The position numbers and the translations under genes were made by a program. A model generated the notes under the pieces. That model ran no database searches, was not told the origin of the DNA, and worked only from the letters and a program-made list of their open reading frames with translations. A stretch of 64,000 nucleotides of DNA from Jannaschia formosa (GTDB lineage: Bacteria > Pseudomonadota > Alphaproteobacteria > Rhodobacterales > Rhodobacteraceae). The stretch spans positions 1 to 64,000 of the forward strand of contig NZ_QPLJ01000011.1 in the NCBI RefSeq assembly GCF_003340555.1, in the 5' to 3' direction. Of the stretch, positions 46,429-55,027 are shown piece after piece (the first letter of the stretch is position 1; each line of letters begins with the position of its first letter).

Positions 46429-47880
46429 ATGGCCCGGCCGGACGCCCCTCCGGACCGGCGCGACCTGCTGGCCCATGACATCCGGGCCGCGGTCTCGGAC
46501 GTCATCGGCGGGCTGCGGCTGATCGACCCCGACGACCTGTCGGAGGTCAATCGCGAGCAGCTCGGCCGCATCCACGTCGCTTCGGAGCTTCTGGCCCGGC
46601 TGGTCGAGGAGATGCTGCTCGACGCGCCGGCCGAGCAGGCCGAGGTCGGCGTGCTGAACCTGCGCCGCTTCCTCGACGACGAGCTGCGGCGCTGGCACGG
46701 CGCCGGGCGGCCCACCGGCACGCGCGTCATGCTGGACCGCACCCCCGAGGTGCCGGAGGTGGTGCGGCTCGACGGGCTGCACCTGCGCCGCGTGGTGGCC
46801 AACCTGATGGGCAACGCCCTGCGCCACGCCCCCGGCGGGCGCGTCGTGCTGGGCGCCGAGGTCCATGCCGACGGAACCCTGTCGCTCTGCGTCAGCGACG
46901 ACGGTCCGGGCTTCCCCGACGATCTGCTGCCGCTCCTGTTCCGGCCCGCGACGCGCGGGTCGCGATCGGCGCCGGGCACCGGGATGGGGCTGCACATCGC
47001 CTCGGCCCATGCCGAAGGGCTGGGCGGCAAGCTCTCGGCCAGCAACCTGCCGTCGGGGGGCGCGCGGGTGACGATGACCGTGCCCGAGCGCGTCTGGAAG
47101 CCGCAGCCCGAGGAGGACGGCGCGCCGAACCTGACCGGCTGGCGTGTGCTGGTCGCCGACGACAGCGGCACCAACCAGGCGCTGCTGCGCGCGATGCTGG
47201 CGCGGCTGGGCGCGGAATGCGAGGTCGCGGGCGACGGGATCGAGGCGCTGAACTGGCTGTCGCGGGAACGGTTCGACCTGGCGCTGGTCGACCTGGAGAT
47301 GCCACGGCTGGGCGGGATGGACGTCATCCGCTCCGAAAAGCTGCGCCAGGCGCGCGGGGTGGCGCCGCCGATGGTGATGATCGCGATGACGGCCTACGTC
47401 CTCAGCGACAACCGCGAGGCGATCCTGGAGGCGGGGGCAGACGGCATCCTGGGCAAGCCCATCCCCGGGCTGGAGGTCTTCGGCAGGACCCTCAAGGCCT
47501 GGCTGGAGGACGCGCCCGACCCGGAGGCGTGGAAGCCCGAACTGGCGCCCCCGTTCAGCGCGGCGCTGCTGGCCGAGTTGATGTCGACCGCCGGGGCGAA
47601 GGACGGCGCCGCGCTGATCGCGCGGCTACAGGCCGATCTGGGCGGGGTGGCCCACGCGCTGGGGCAGGCGGCCGGAGAGGACGACCTGCCCGCCATCCGC
47701 GCGCAGTCCCATGTCCTGATGTCGCTGGCGGGCACGATCGGCGCCCTGCCGACCGAGGAAGCCGCGCGCCGGGTCAACCGGCTGGCGCATGAGGGCGACG
47801 CGGGCGCCGTCCGGATCGCGGCGAGGACCTGCCTCGGCCGGCTGGAGGAGCTGCGAGAGATGCTGGCGGATCTCGACTAG
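46429..47880 (+). CDS. Soluble hybrid histidine kinase with receiver and HPt domains
   Basis: This 483-residue signalling protein starts almost directly with the kinase domain, with no sensor or membrane region. The phospho-accepting His is in DLLAHDIRAAVSDV (H16). The ATP-binding domain contains LMGNALRHAP, DDGPGF and GTGMGLHIA. A receiver domain (about 237-355) has ADD, phospho-Asp D288 in LVDLEMP, and Lys in GKPIPG. A C-terminal HPt has AQSHVLMSLAGTIGA (H428). It probably acts as an intramolecular phosphorelay awaiting an external input. It is coupled to prpE by a 3-nt gap. Confidence 0.9.
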   Translation: MARPDAPPDRRDLLAHDIRAAVSDVIGGLRLIDPDDLSEVNREQLGRIHVASELLARLVEEMLLDAPAEQAEVGVLNLRRFLDDELRRWHGAGRPTGTRVMLDRTPEVPEVVRLDGLHLRRVVANLMGNALRHAPGGRVVLGAEVHADGTLSLCVSDDGPGFPDDLLPLLFRPATRGSRSAPGTGMGLHIASAHAEGLGGKLSASNLPSGGARVTMTVPERVWKPQPEEDGAPNLTGWRVLVADDSGTNQALLRAMLARLGAECEVAGDGIEALNWLSRERFDLALVDLEMPRLGGMDVIRSEKLRQARGVAPPMVMIAMTAYVLSDNREAILEAGADGILGKPIPGLEVFGRTLKAWLEDAPDPEAWKPELAPPFSAALLAELMSTAGAKDGAALIARLQADLGGVAHALGQAAGEDDLPAIRAQSHVLMSLAGTIGALPTEEAARRVNRLAHEGDAGAVRIAARTCLGRLEELREMLADLD

Positions 47881-48034
47881 GGCGGCTTTGCTTCGCGGTG
47901 TCGGCGCCTCGTGTCCGGCCCGGGTCGAGGCCGGGGAGGGTGCCCTGGGGGCCGACTCCGGGCGGAGGCTGCCCCGCGGACGACCTCTGCGGGTCGAGCT
48001 TGCTGCCCGACGCCGGTAGGGCAGTTTCGCCCGC

Positions 48035-49264
48035 TCAGACCGGCTCCGCCACCGTGTCGACGAGCTCCGTCTCGACCACGGCGCCGGCCTCGAGCGTGCG
48101 GTGGACGGGGCAGCGGTCGGCGATCTCCATCAGCCGCGCGCGCTGCGCCGCGTCCAGCGGTCCGGTCAGCGAGATGCGCCGGTGGAAACGGTCGATCCGC
48201 TCCGAGGTCGAGGAGGCGTCCTGCGCGTGCATCCGGTCGTGGGTCACGTCGACCGAAACATGGGCGAGCGGCCAGTTCTTGCGCCGCGCATACATCCGCA
48301 GCGTCATCGAGGTGCAGGCGCCCAGCGCGGCGGCGAGGAACTGGTAGGGCGTCATCCCCAGGTTGGTGCCGCCATAGGCGGCCGGTTCGTCCGCGACCGC
48401 GTGGTGGATGCCGCCCGCGATCACATCCTGCGCGAAGCCCGCCCGGTCGATCTCGGAGACGCGGGTCACGCCTTCCGGCGCGCCGATGGGCGGGGCGGGG
48501 CGGGTAATCTCGACATAGCGGGTGACCCAGGCGCCGATCACCTCGGCGGCGTATTCGGCGTCCTCGGGGCGGGTGACGAGGTGGTCGGCGTCGTCGAGCG
48601 TGACGAAGCTCTTGGGATGCCTGGCGGCGGCGAAGATCTGGGTGGCGTTGTCGATGCCGACGATCTCGTCGCGCGGGGCGTGCAGGATCAGGAGCGCGCG
48701 GTCCAGTCCGGCGATGGCCGGGGCCAGCCGCTGCGCTTCCACGTCCTCGACGAAGGCCTGGCCGATCCGCAGCTTGCGCCCGCCCAGCGTCACCTCGGCC
48801 GACCCGTCGCGGGCGATGTGGTCCAGCGCGTCGTCGAAATTGTGCGTGACGTGGCCCGGATCGAACGGCGCGCCGATGGTGACCACTGCCTTCACGCTGT
48901 CGATCCCGCCCGCCGCGCGCAGCACGGCGGCGCCGCCCAGCGAATGGCCGATGAGGATCTGCGGTGCGAGGCCCCGGTCGGCCAGCGCACCCGCCGCGGC
49001 GGTCAGGTCGGTGACGTTGGAGGTGAAGGAGGTGTTCGCGAACTCGCCCTCGGAGTGGCCGAGCCCGGTGAAGTCGAAGCGCAGCACCGCGATCCCCATC
49101 GCGGCCAGCCGCGCGGCGATGCGGCGGGCGGCGGCGATGTCCTTGCCGCAGGTGAAGCAATGCGCCATCAGCGCAACGGCGCCCACCGGCCCGTCCGGCA
49201 GGTCGAGACGGGCGGCAAGCTGGCCGCCGTCATGGCCGGTGAAGGTGAAGCGTTCCGTCGGCAT
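48035..49264 (-). CDS. Bifunctional alpha/beta hydrolase-OsmC fusion protein
   Basis: This 409-residue fusion has an N-terminal alpha/beta hydrolase (about 1-250) with nucleophile GHSLGG, acid Asp in HAPRDEIVG, and His in DADHLVT. The C-terminal OsmC domain has the thiol Cys pair in ALGACTSMTLRMYA and DRCPVHRTLE. The gene is continuous with no sign of a frameshift. The hydrolase may cleave an ester or thioester and the OsmC half reduce a peroxide, but no substrate is known. The 154-bp gap on its 3' side is GC-rich and non-coding. Confidence 0.92.
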   Translation of the reverse strand: MPTERFTFTGHDGGQLAARLDLPDGPVGAVALMAHCFTCGKDIAAARRIAARLAAMGIAVLRFDFTGLGHSEGEFANTSFTSNVTDLTAAAGALADRGLAPQILIGHSLGGAAVLRAAGGIDSVKAVVTIGAPFDPGHVTHNFDDALDHIARDGSAEVTLGGRKLRIGQAFVEDVEAQRLAPAIAGLDRALLILHAPRDEIVGIDNATQIFAAARHPKSFVTLDDADHLVTRPEDAEYAAEVIGAWVTRYVEITRPAPPIGAPEGVTRVSEIDRAGFAQDVIAGGIHHAVADEPAAYGGTNLGMTPYQFLAAALGACTSMTLRMYARRKNWPLAHVSVDVTHDRMHAQDASSTSERIDRFHRRISLTGPLDAAQRARLMEIADRCPVHRTLEAGAVVETELVDTVAEPV

Positions 49265-49461
49265 GACGCGGGTCCTTTCCGTTCAGGCCCAATCTGCGCA
49301 TCCCGCCCCGCGGCGGGCAAGGGAGCGGGCGCCTACGTCACGCAGGGGTGAGCATCCGTGCGCAGGCGAGCCGAGGCCCGGCGGCGGCAAGTCCGCATGC
49401 GCCGTTCCGGGGGCGAGCCCGAGGGCAACTCCCCAGCCTGCCCGCGCGGGCGCCGGATGCT

Positions 49462-50787
49462 TCAGAGCTTCGGGCCTGCCCGCAGGAGCGGCATCAGCGA
49501 GGCCATGTCGGGCCCCCGGTCCGTCCCCGTCATCGCCCGGCGCAGCGGCTTGAAGAGGGCCGGGCCCTTGCGCCCCGTGGCGTCCTTGACGGCGGCGGTC
49601 CAGCTGCCCCAGGTCTCTTCGGTCCAGGGCGGCGGGGGCAGCAGGGCAAGCGCCTCGCGCACGAAGGCGGCGTCCTCTTCGGGGAGGTCGGGCCTCGCGC
49701 CCTCGGACATCACGCGCCACCAGCCCGCCATCTCGCCCCGGCTGGAGATGTTGTCGCGCACGACGGTCCAGAACCGCTCCGCTTCTTCATCCGGCACGCC
49801 CAGCGCGCGGAGCTCGTCCGCGACCGCCGCGAGCGGCGTCCGCTGGAGCACGTTCGCGGTAAGCGGGCGCAGATCGGCCTCGTTGAACTTGGTCGGCGCC
49901 ACGCCGAACTGGGGGAGCTCGAACCCTTCGGCGAGCTCCTCGGGGGTGTCGCGCAGGACGATCGGCTCGGTGGAGCCGAGCCGCGCCATCAGCGACAGCA
50001 GCGCCATCGGCTCGATCCCCGCCGCGCGCAGGTCGCGCAGGGACAGCGTGCCTAGCCGCTTCGACAGCGCCTCGCCCTGCGGGCCGGTCAGCAGCGAGTG
50101 ATGGGCGAAGGTCGGGTGGCCGAAACCCAGCGCCGCCATGATCTGGATCTGCGTCGCGGTGTTGGTCACATGGTCCGAGCCGCGTACGACATGGGTCACG
50201 CCCATGTCGGTGTCGTCCACGACGCTGGCCAGAGTGTAGAGAACCTGCCCGTCGCCCCGGATCAGCACCGGGTCGGAGACCGAGGCCGCGTCGATGGAAA
50301 GCGGCCCGAGGATCGCGTCGGGCCACTCGATCCGCTCCTGATCCAGCTTGAAGCGCCAGTGGCCGCCGCGCTCGGCGCGCAGGCGGTCCTTCTCGGCCTC
50401 CGAAAGCTCCAGCGCGGCGCGGTCGTAGACCGGCGGGCGGCCCATGTTGAGCTGCTTCTTGCGCTTCAGGTCCAGCTCGGTCGGGGTCTCGAAGGCCTCG
50501 TAGAGCCGGCCCTGCGCGCGCATCTCGTCGGCGGCGGCGGCGTAGCGGTCGAGCCGGTGCGACTGCCGCTCCTCCCGGTCCCAGGTCAGGCCGAGCCATT
50601 CGAGATCCTCGCGGATCGCGTCGGCATATTCGTCCTTCGACCGTTCCGGGTCGGTGTCGTCGAGGCGCAGGATGAAGGTGCCCTCCGCCTTCCGGGCGAT
50701 CATCCAGTTCAGCAGCGCCGTGCGCAGGTTGCCCACATGCAGATAGCCCGTGGGCGAGGGGGCGAAGCGGGTGACGGTGTCGGACAT
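49462..50787 (-). CDS. gltX: Glutamate--tRNA ligase
   Basis: This class I synthetase has 441 residues from ATG 50787 (MSDTVTRFAPSPTGYLHVGN); the ATG at 50820 is not needed. The HIGH-type motif is LHVG and the KMSKS-type motif is LSKRLG. The tRNA-acceptor region lacks a Cys-containing zinc knuckle (KRKKQLNMGRPPVYDRA). Alphaproteobacteria commonly carry two GluRS genes; this looks like the shorter, zinc-less type. Substrate range (Glu versus Gln tRNA) cannot be judged here. Confidence 0.95.
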   Translation of the reverse strand: MSDTVTRFAPSPTGYLHVGNLRTALLNWMIARKAEGTFILRLDDTDPERSKDEYADAIREDLEWLGLTWDREERQSHRLDRYAAAADEMRAQGRLYEAFETPTELDLKRKKQLNMGRPPVYDRAALELSEAEKDRLRAERGGHWRFKLDQERIEWPDAILGPLSIDAASVSDPVLIRGDGQVLYTLASVVDDTDMGVTHVVRGSDHVTNTATQIQIMAALGFGHPTFAHHSLLTGPQGEALSKRLGTLSLRDLRAAGIEPMALLSLMARLGSTEPIVLRDTPEELAEGFELPQFGVAPTKFNEADLRPLTANVLQRTPLAAVADELRALGVPDEEAERFWTVVRDNISSRGEMAGWWRVMSEGARPDLPEEDAAFVREALALLPPPPWTEETWGSWTAAVKDATGRKGPALFKPLRRAMTGTDRGPDMASLMPLLRAGPKL

Positions 50788-50924
50788 GGCGGGCAGGCTC
50801 CTTTGCGCGGGGCATGCCACCCGGGCGCAGGGCTGTCCAGTGGCGCGGCTCGCGGGAACGTGATCCGGGCTCCGGCCCCGGCGCGCTAACTGCCGTCACG
50901 TCACAACCGAAGGGAGACCCGACC

Positions 50925-51848
50925 ATGCCCAACCTGACCCGCCGCGCCGCCCTGGCCGCCGGCGCCGCGCTGCCCGCCGCCGCGCTGATCCCGGCGACCG
51001 TTGCGCGCGCCGATGCCCATGCCTCCGGGCCCGCGCAGCCGAAAGCGCGGGGCGCCATGCTGGGCGAGATGACCGTTACCGCGCTGCTGGCCGGGACCGC
51101 CACGCGCGAGGGCGACCAGCAGGAGACCTTCGGCATGAACGTCTCGCCCGAGACCTTCGCCGAGGTCAGCCGCGCCGCCTTCATCCCGACCGACGCCGCG
51201 CAGTTCTTCTTCACGCCCACGGTCGTGCAGGCGGGCGAGAACACGATCCTGTTCGACACCGGCCTGAACGCGGCGGGCATCACCGGCGCGCTGGCGCAGG
51301 CCGGGATCGCCCCGGGCGACGTCACCCATGTCGTGCTGACGCATTTCCACGGCGACCATATCGGCGGGCTGATGAACGAGGGGTCTCCGACCTTCGCGAA
51401 CGCGGCCTACATCGCCCCGCAGGCGGAGTTCGACCACTGGTCGGCCAACCCGAACGACGGCTTCACAAACAACGTGCAGCCGCTGGCCGAGGGGATGAGC
51501 TTCGTCTCCGACGGCGACGAGATCGCGCCGGGCATCACCGCGATGGCGATGCACGGGCACACGCCGGGACATACGGGCTTCATGCTGTCCTCGGGCGACA
51601 GCGCGCTGCTGATCACCGGCGACATGACCAACCACTATGTCTGGTCGCTGGCCCATCCCGACTGGGAGGTCCGCTTCGACATGGACAAGGAGGCCGCCGC
51701 CGCCACCCGCCGCCGCGTGCTGGGCATGGTCGCTGCGGAGCGGATCCCGATGCTGGGTTACCACATGCCCTTCCCGGCGATGGGCTTCGTCGAGGCCAGT
51801 GGCGACGGCTTCCGCTGGGTGCCTGAGAGCTATCAGCTGATGCTGTGA
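50925..51848 (+). CDS. Tat-exported MBL-fold metallo-hydrolase
   Basis: This 307-residue protein starts MPNLTRRAALAAGAALPAAA after AAGGGAGA. The twin-arginine RRA motif and AxA cleavage region (VARADA) indicate folded export to the periplasm. The metal-binding motif LTHFHGDHIGG, HGHTPGHTGFML and TGDMTNH show an intact binuclear site. It resembles quorum-quenching lactonase-like and general MBL proteins; the substrate is unknown. Repeat copy C follows. Confidence 0.88.
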   Translation: MPNLTRRAALAAGAALPAAALIPATVARADAHASGPAQPKARGAMLGEMTVTALLAGTATREGDQQETFGMNVSPETFAEVSRAAFIPTDAAQFFFTPTVVQAGENTILFDTGLNAAGITGALAQAGIAPGDVTHVVLTHFHGDHIGGLMNEGSPTFANAAYIAPQAEFDHWSANPNDGFTNNVQPLAEGMSFVSDGDEIAPGITAMAMHGHTPGHTGFMLSSGDSALLITGDMTNHYVWSLAHPDWEVRFDMDKEAAAATRRRVLGMVAAERIPMLGYHMPFPAMGFVEASGDGFRWVPESYQLML

Positions 51849-51897
51849 TTGGGTGAGGCGGGGCAGCGGAGGGCTGCCGCCCCCCGCGCCCCCCGCT

Positions 51898-51955
51898 CGA
51901 AGGGGGCCGCGGGCCCCCTTCGAGATCCCCCCGGAGTATTTTCGGCCACAGGAAG
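51898..51955 (-). repeat. Composite intergenic element, copy C (reverse orientation)
   Basis: An 11-bp hairpin CGAAGGGGGCC-GCG-GGCCCCCTTCG (51898-51922) adjoins the core containing GAGTATTTTCGGCCACAGGA (51931-51955). Unlike the other copies it lies opposite to the genes on both sides (MBL and cdd, both plus strand). It has no TTAA module. The remaining ~200 bp up to cdd show no coding signal; CCGGAGG just before ATG 52156 serves cdd. Confidence 0.75.
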
Positions 51956-52155
51956 GGGGCCATTGCTGCGCCTTAGGCCGAGGGGCTGGGCCTCTGGCCG
52001 TTGGGCAGAGATGGCACGGCTGTAGCGGGTCGGCCCTTGCAGGCGTCGGGGTCAGGCCCGTCGGATCGACCCGCTCCGCCCCCCTTGCGAGGCTGCGCCC
52101 TTGCCGGTCCGCGCCCGCGGGACTAGCAGGGGGCGATCCCAGCCCGGAGGCCGCC

Positions 52156-52548
52156 ATGCCCGACATCCTGCGAGACGCCGCCCTCGCCGTGCGCGAGAAC
52201 GCCCACGCCCCCTATTCCAACTTCAAGGTCGGTGCCGCGCTGCGCACCGCCGAGGGGCAGGTCTTCGTCGGCTGCAACGTCGAGAACGTCGCCTATCCCG
52301 AGGGCACCTGCGCCGAGGCCGGCGCCATCGCCGCGATGTGCGCGGCGGGCGCGCGGACCATCGCCGAGGTCTATGTCGTCGCCGGCTCGCCCGATCCGGT
52401 CCCGCCTTGCGGCGGCTGCCGCCAGAAGCTCGCCGAGTTCGGCGCGGGAGACGTGCCGGTGACGCTGGCCACGGTGGCGGGCGCCGAGCGCCGGACCACC
52501 GTGGCTGAACTGCTGCCCGGCGCCTTCGACGCGGGCTACATGGCGTGA
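52156..52548 (+). CDS. cdd: Cytidine deaminase
   Basis: It deaminates cytidine and deoxycytidine to the uracil nucleosides. The 130-residue homotetrameric-type enzyme has PYSNFKVGAAL, zinc ligand Cys with catalytic Glu in GTCAEAGAI, and the CxxC pair in PPCGGCRQKLAEF. It is the first gene of the cdd-deoA-deoB-add operon; its TGA overlaps the deoA GTG by 4 nt (GTGA). Confidence 0.97.
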   Translation: MPDILRDAALAVRENAHAPYSNFKVGAALRTAEGQVFVGCNVENVAYPEGTCAEAGAIAAMCAAGARTIAEVYVVAGSPDPVPPCGGCRQKLAEFGAGDVPVTLATVAGAERRTTVAELLPGAFDAGYMA

Positions 52549-53858
52549 GCGTGCGCGCGACCCTTTCGCGCCTGCGCCGGGGCGAGGCGCCGGGGGCGGA
52601 GGCGCTGGCCGCCTTCGCCGAAGGGCTGGCCGAGGGCACGGTATCGGACGCGCAGGCCGGGGCCTTCGCCATGGGTGTCTGCCATACTTCGCTGGGATCC
52701 TCGGGCCGGGCGGCGCTGACACGGGCCATGCGCGACGGGGGCGAGGTGCTGCACTGGGACCTGCCGGGGCCCGTGGTCGACAAGCATTCGACCGGGGGCG
52801 TGGGCGACTGCGTGTCGCTCGTCCTGGCCCCGGCGCTCGCCGCCTGCGGTGCCTATGTTCCGATGATCTCGGGCCGGGGCTTGGGCCATACCGGCGGCAC
52901 GCTCGACAAGCTGGCCGCGATCCCGGGCTTTCGCACCGAGATGCAGGCCGACGAGCTGCAATCCATCGTGGGCCGCGTCGGCTGCGCCATCGTCGGGGCC
53001 ACCGCCGACATCGCGCCCGCCGACCGCCGGCTCTATGCGGTGCGCGACGTGACCGGGACCGTGGAAAGCCTGGACCTGATCGTGGCCTCGATCCTCGCAA
53101 AGAAGCTGGCCGAGGGGCCCGAGGCGCTGGTGCTTGACGTCAAGACCGGCTCCGGCGCGTTCATGGCGGACGAGACGGCGGCCCGGGCCCTGGCTGCGGC
53201 GCTGGTCGAGACGGGGCAGGCGAACGGGGTCATGACCTCGGCGATCCTGACCGACATGTCCCAGCCGGCCGCGACCAGCGCGGGCAACGCGCTGGAGGTC
53301 ATCGCCGCGATGGAGGCGTTGACCGAGCCGGACGGGCGCGCCGCGCTCCGCCTCGTGGCACTCACGAAGGCCTTGGGCGGCGAGTTGCTGGCGCTGGGCG
53401 GGCTGGCCGTCGATGCTGAGGACGGGGCCGAGCGGATCGGGCGGGCCCTGGGCTCGGGCGCCGCGGCCGAGACCTTCGGGCGCATGGTCCAGGCGCAGGG
53501 AGGGCCGGGCGACTTCCCCGACCGCTGGCGCGACCGGCTGCCCGCCGCGCCCGTCGTGGCCGAACTGCGCGCCGACCGCCCCGGCGTCGTGGCCCGGATC
53601 GACACCCGTGCGCTGGGCGAGGCGGTGGTCGAGCTGGGCGGTGGCCGCCTGCGCGAGGACGACCGGATCGACCCCACCGTCGGCATCAGCCACCTCGTCT
53701 CGCTGGGCATGGTCGTGGGCGAGGGCCAGCCGCTGGCTCGCGTCCACGCCGCTGACGGTCCCTCGGCAGAACGCGCGGCGGCGCAGGTGGCGGGCGCGAT
53801 CCGCTTCACGCCGGGTCCGGTGACGCCGCCCGCCCTGATCCAGGAGACGCTGCGATGA
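52545..53858 (+). CDS. deoA: Thymidine phosphorylase
   Basis: It phosphorolyses thymidine (and deoxyuridine) to base plus deoxyribose-1-phosphate. The 437-residue protein begins at GTG 52545 within the cdd stop. It has VVDKHSTGGVGDCVSLVLAP and MISGRGLGHTGGTLDKL, the pyrimidine phosphorylase signature, and a C-terminal beta domain. Its stop overlaps deoB by 4 nt (ATGA). Confidence 0.97.
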   Translation: MSVRATLSRLRRGEAPGAEALAAFAEGLAEGTVSDAQAGAFAMGVCHTSLGSSGRAALTRAMRDGGEVLHWDLPGPVVDKHSTGGVGDCVSLVLAPALAACGAYVPMISGRGLGHTGGTLDKLAAIPGFRTEMQADELQSIVGRVGCAIVGATADIAPADRRLYAVRDVTGTVESLDLIVASILAKKLAEGPEALVLDVKTGSGAFMADETAARALAAALVETGQANGVMTSAILTDMSQPAATSAGNALEVIAAMEALTEPDGRAALRLVALTKALGGELLALGGLAVDAEDGAERIGRALGSGAAAETFGRMVQAQGGPGDFPDRWRDRLPAAPVVAELRADRPGVVARIDTRALGEAVVELGGGRLREDDRIDPTVGISHLVSLGMVVGEGQPLARVHAADGPSAERAAAQVAGAIRFTPGPVTPPALIQETLR

Positions 53859-55027
53859 GCCGGGCCTTCCTGATCGTGATGGATTCCGTCGGCGCGGGTG
53901 GCGCGCCGGACGCGGCCGAGTTCGGGGACGAGGGCGCGAACACCCTGGCCCATATCGCCCAGGCGCTGCCGGACCTGCGCGGCAGGCCGCTCGCCATGCC
54001 CGTTCTTGACGGGCTGGGGCTGGGCGCGGCGGTGCGACTGGCCTCGGGTGCCGAGACGCCGGGGCTCGGTGCCGAGCCGCAGGGTGCCTGGGGTGCCGCG
54101 ACAGAGGTGAGCCCAGGCAAGGACACGCCCTCGGGCCATTGGGAGCTTGCCGGTCTGCCGGTGCCCTGGGACTGGACCTATTTCCCCGAGACGGAGCCCT
54201 GCTTCCCCCCCGCGCTCGTGGCGCTGGTCGAGAAGCATGCGGGGACCGCCGGCATCCTCGGCAACCGCCACGCCTCCGGCACCAACATCATCGAGGAGGA
54301 GGCCGAGGCGCATCTCCGCACCGGCTGGCCGATCTGCTACACCTCGGTCGACAGCGTCTTCCAGATCGCCGCCCATGAGGAGCATTTCGGGCTCGACCGG
54401 CTCTACGACCTCTGCGCGGCGCTGGCGCCGACGCTGCACGGGATGCGCGTGGGCCGCGTCATCGCCCGGCCCTTCGTGGGCGAGGGGCCGTGGCGGCGGA
54501 CCGCGAACCGCAAGGACTATGCGATCATGCCGCCGGCGCCCACGCTCTGCGACGCGGTGCAGGGGGCGGGGAGGACGGTCCATGCCATCGGCAAGATCGG
54601 GGACATCTTCTCGATGCGGGGCATCGACACGGTGGTGAAAGGGCCCGACGCGGCGCTGATGCGGCACCTGGCGGATGCGGTGGAGGGGGCGCCCGATGGC
54701 TCGCTCACCTTCGCCAACTTCGTCGAGTTCGACAGCCTCTACGGCCACCGCCGCGATGTCATCGGCTATGCCGACCACCTCGAATGGTTCGACGGCTGCC
54801 TGCCGCCGATCCTGGCTGACCTGCGCGAGGACGACCTGATGATCTTCACCGCCGATCACGGCAACGACCCGACCTGGCGGGGCACCGACCACACGCGGGA
54901 GCGGGTGCCGGTCGTCGCGGCGGGCGCGACGGGCGAATGGGGGCAGATGGCCTTCACCGACGTCGCAGCGACGGTCTGCGCGCATCTGGGCGTCCCCGTC
55001 ATCGGCCCGGGGAGGAGCATGCTGTGA
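53855..55027 (+). CDS. deoB: Phosphopentomutase
   Basis: It interconverts (deoxy)ribose-1-phosphate and -5-phosphate, feeding the phosphorolysis products into central metabolism. The 390-residue alkaline-phosphatase-fold enzyme has the metal/phosphothreonine region MDSVGAGGAPDAAEFGDEGA with NTLAHI, GKDTPSGHWE, and the C-terminal FTADHGNDPTWRGTDHTRE. It starts within the deoA stop and its TGA overlaps the add GTG by 4 nt. Confidence 0.97.
   Translation: MSRAFLIVMDSVGAGGAPDAAEFGDEGANTLAHIAQALPDLRGRPLAMPVLDGLGLGAAVRLASGAETPGLGAEPQGAWGAATEVSPGKDTPSGHWELAGLPVPWDWTYFPETEPCFPPALVALVEKHAGTAGILGNRHASGTNIIEEEAEAHLRTGWPICYTSVDSVFQIAAHEEHFGLDRLYDLCAALAPTLHGMRVGRVIARPFVGEGPWRRTANRKDYAIMPPAPTLCDAVQGAGRTVHAIGKIGDIFSMRGIDTVVKGPDAALMRHLADAVEGAPDGSLTFANFVEFDSLYGHRRDVIGYADHLEWFDGCLPPILADLREDDLMIFTADHGNDPTWRGTDHTRERVPVVAAGATGEWGQMAFTDVAATVCAHLGVPVIGPGRSML

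Noticed and set aside
44206-47010. Very long minus-strand open frame across prpE and the kinase
   Set aside because: Antisense to two complete genes; low-complexity shadow sequence. Only the short part inside the MBL-prpE gap was noted separately.
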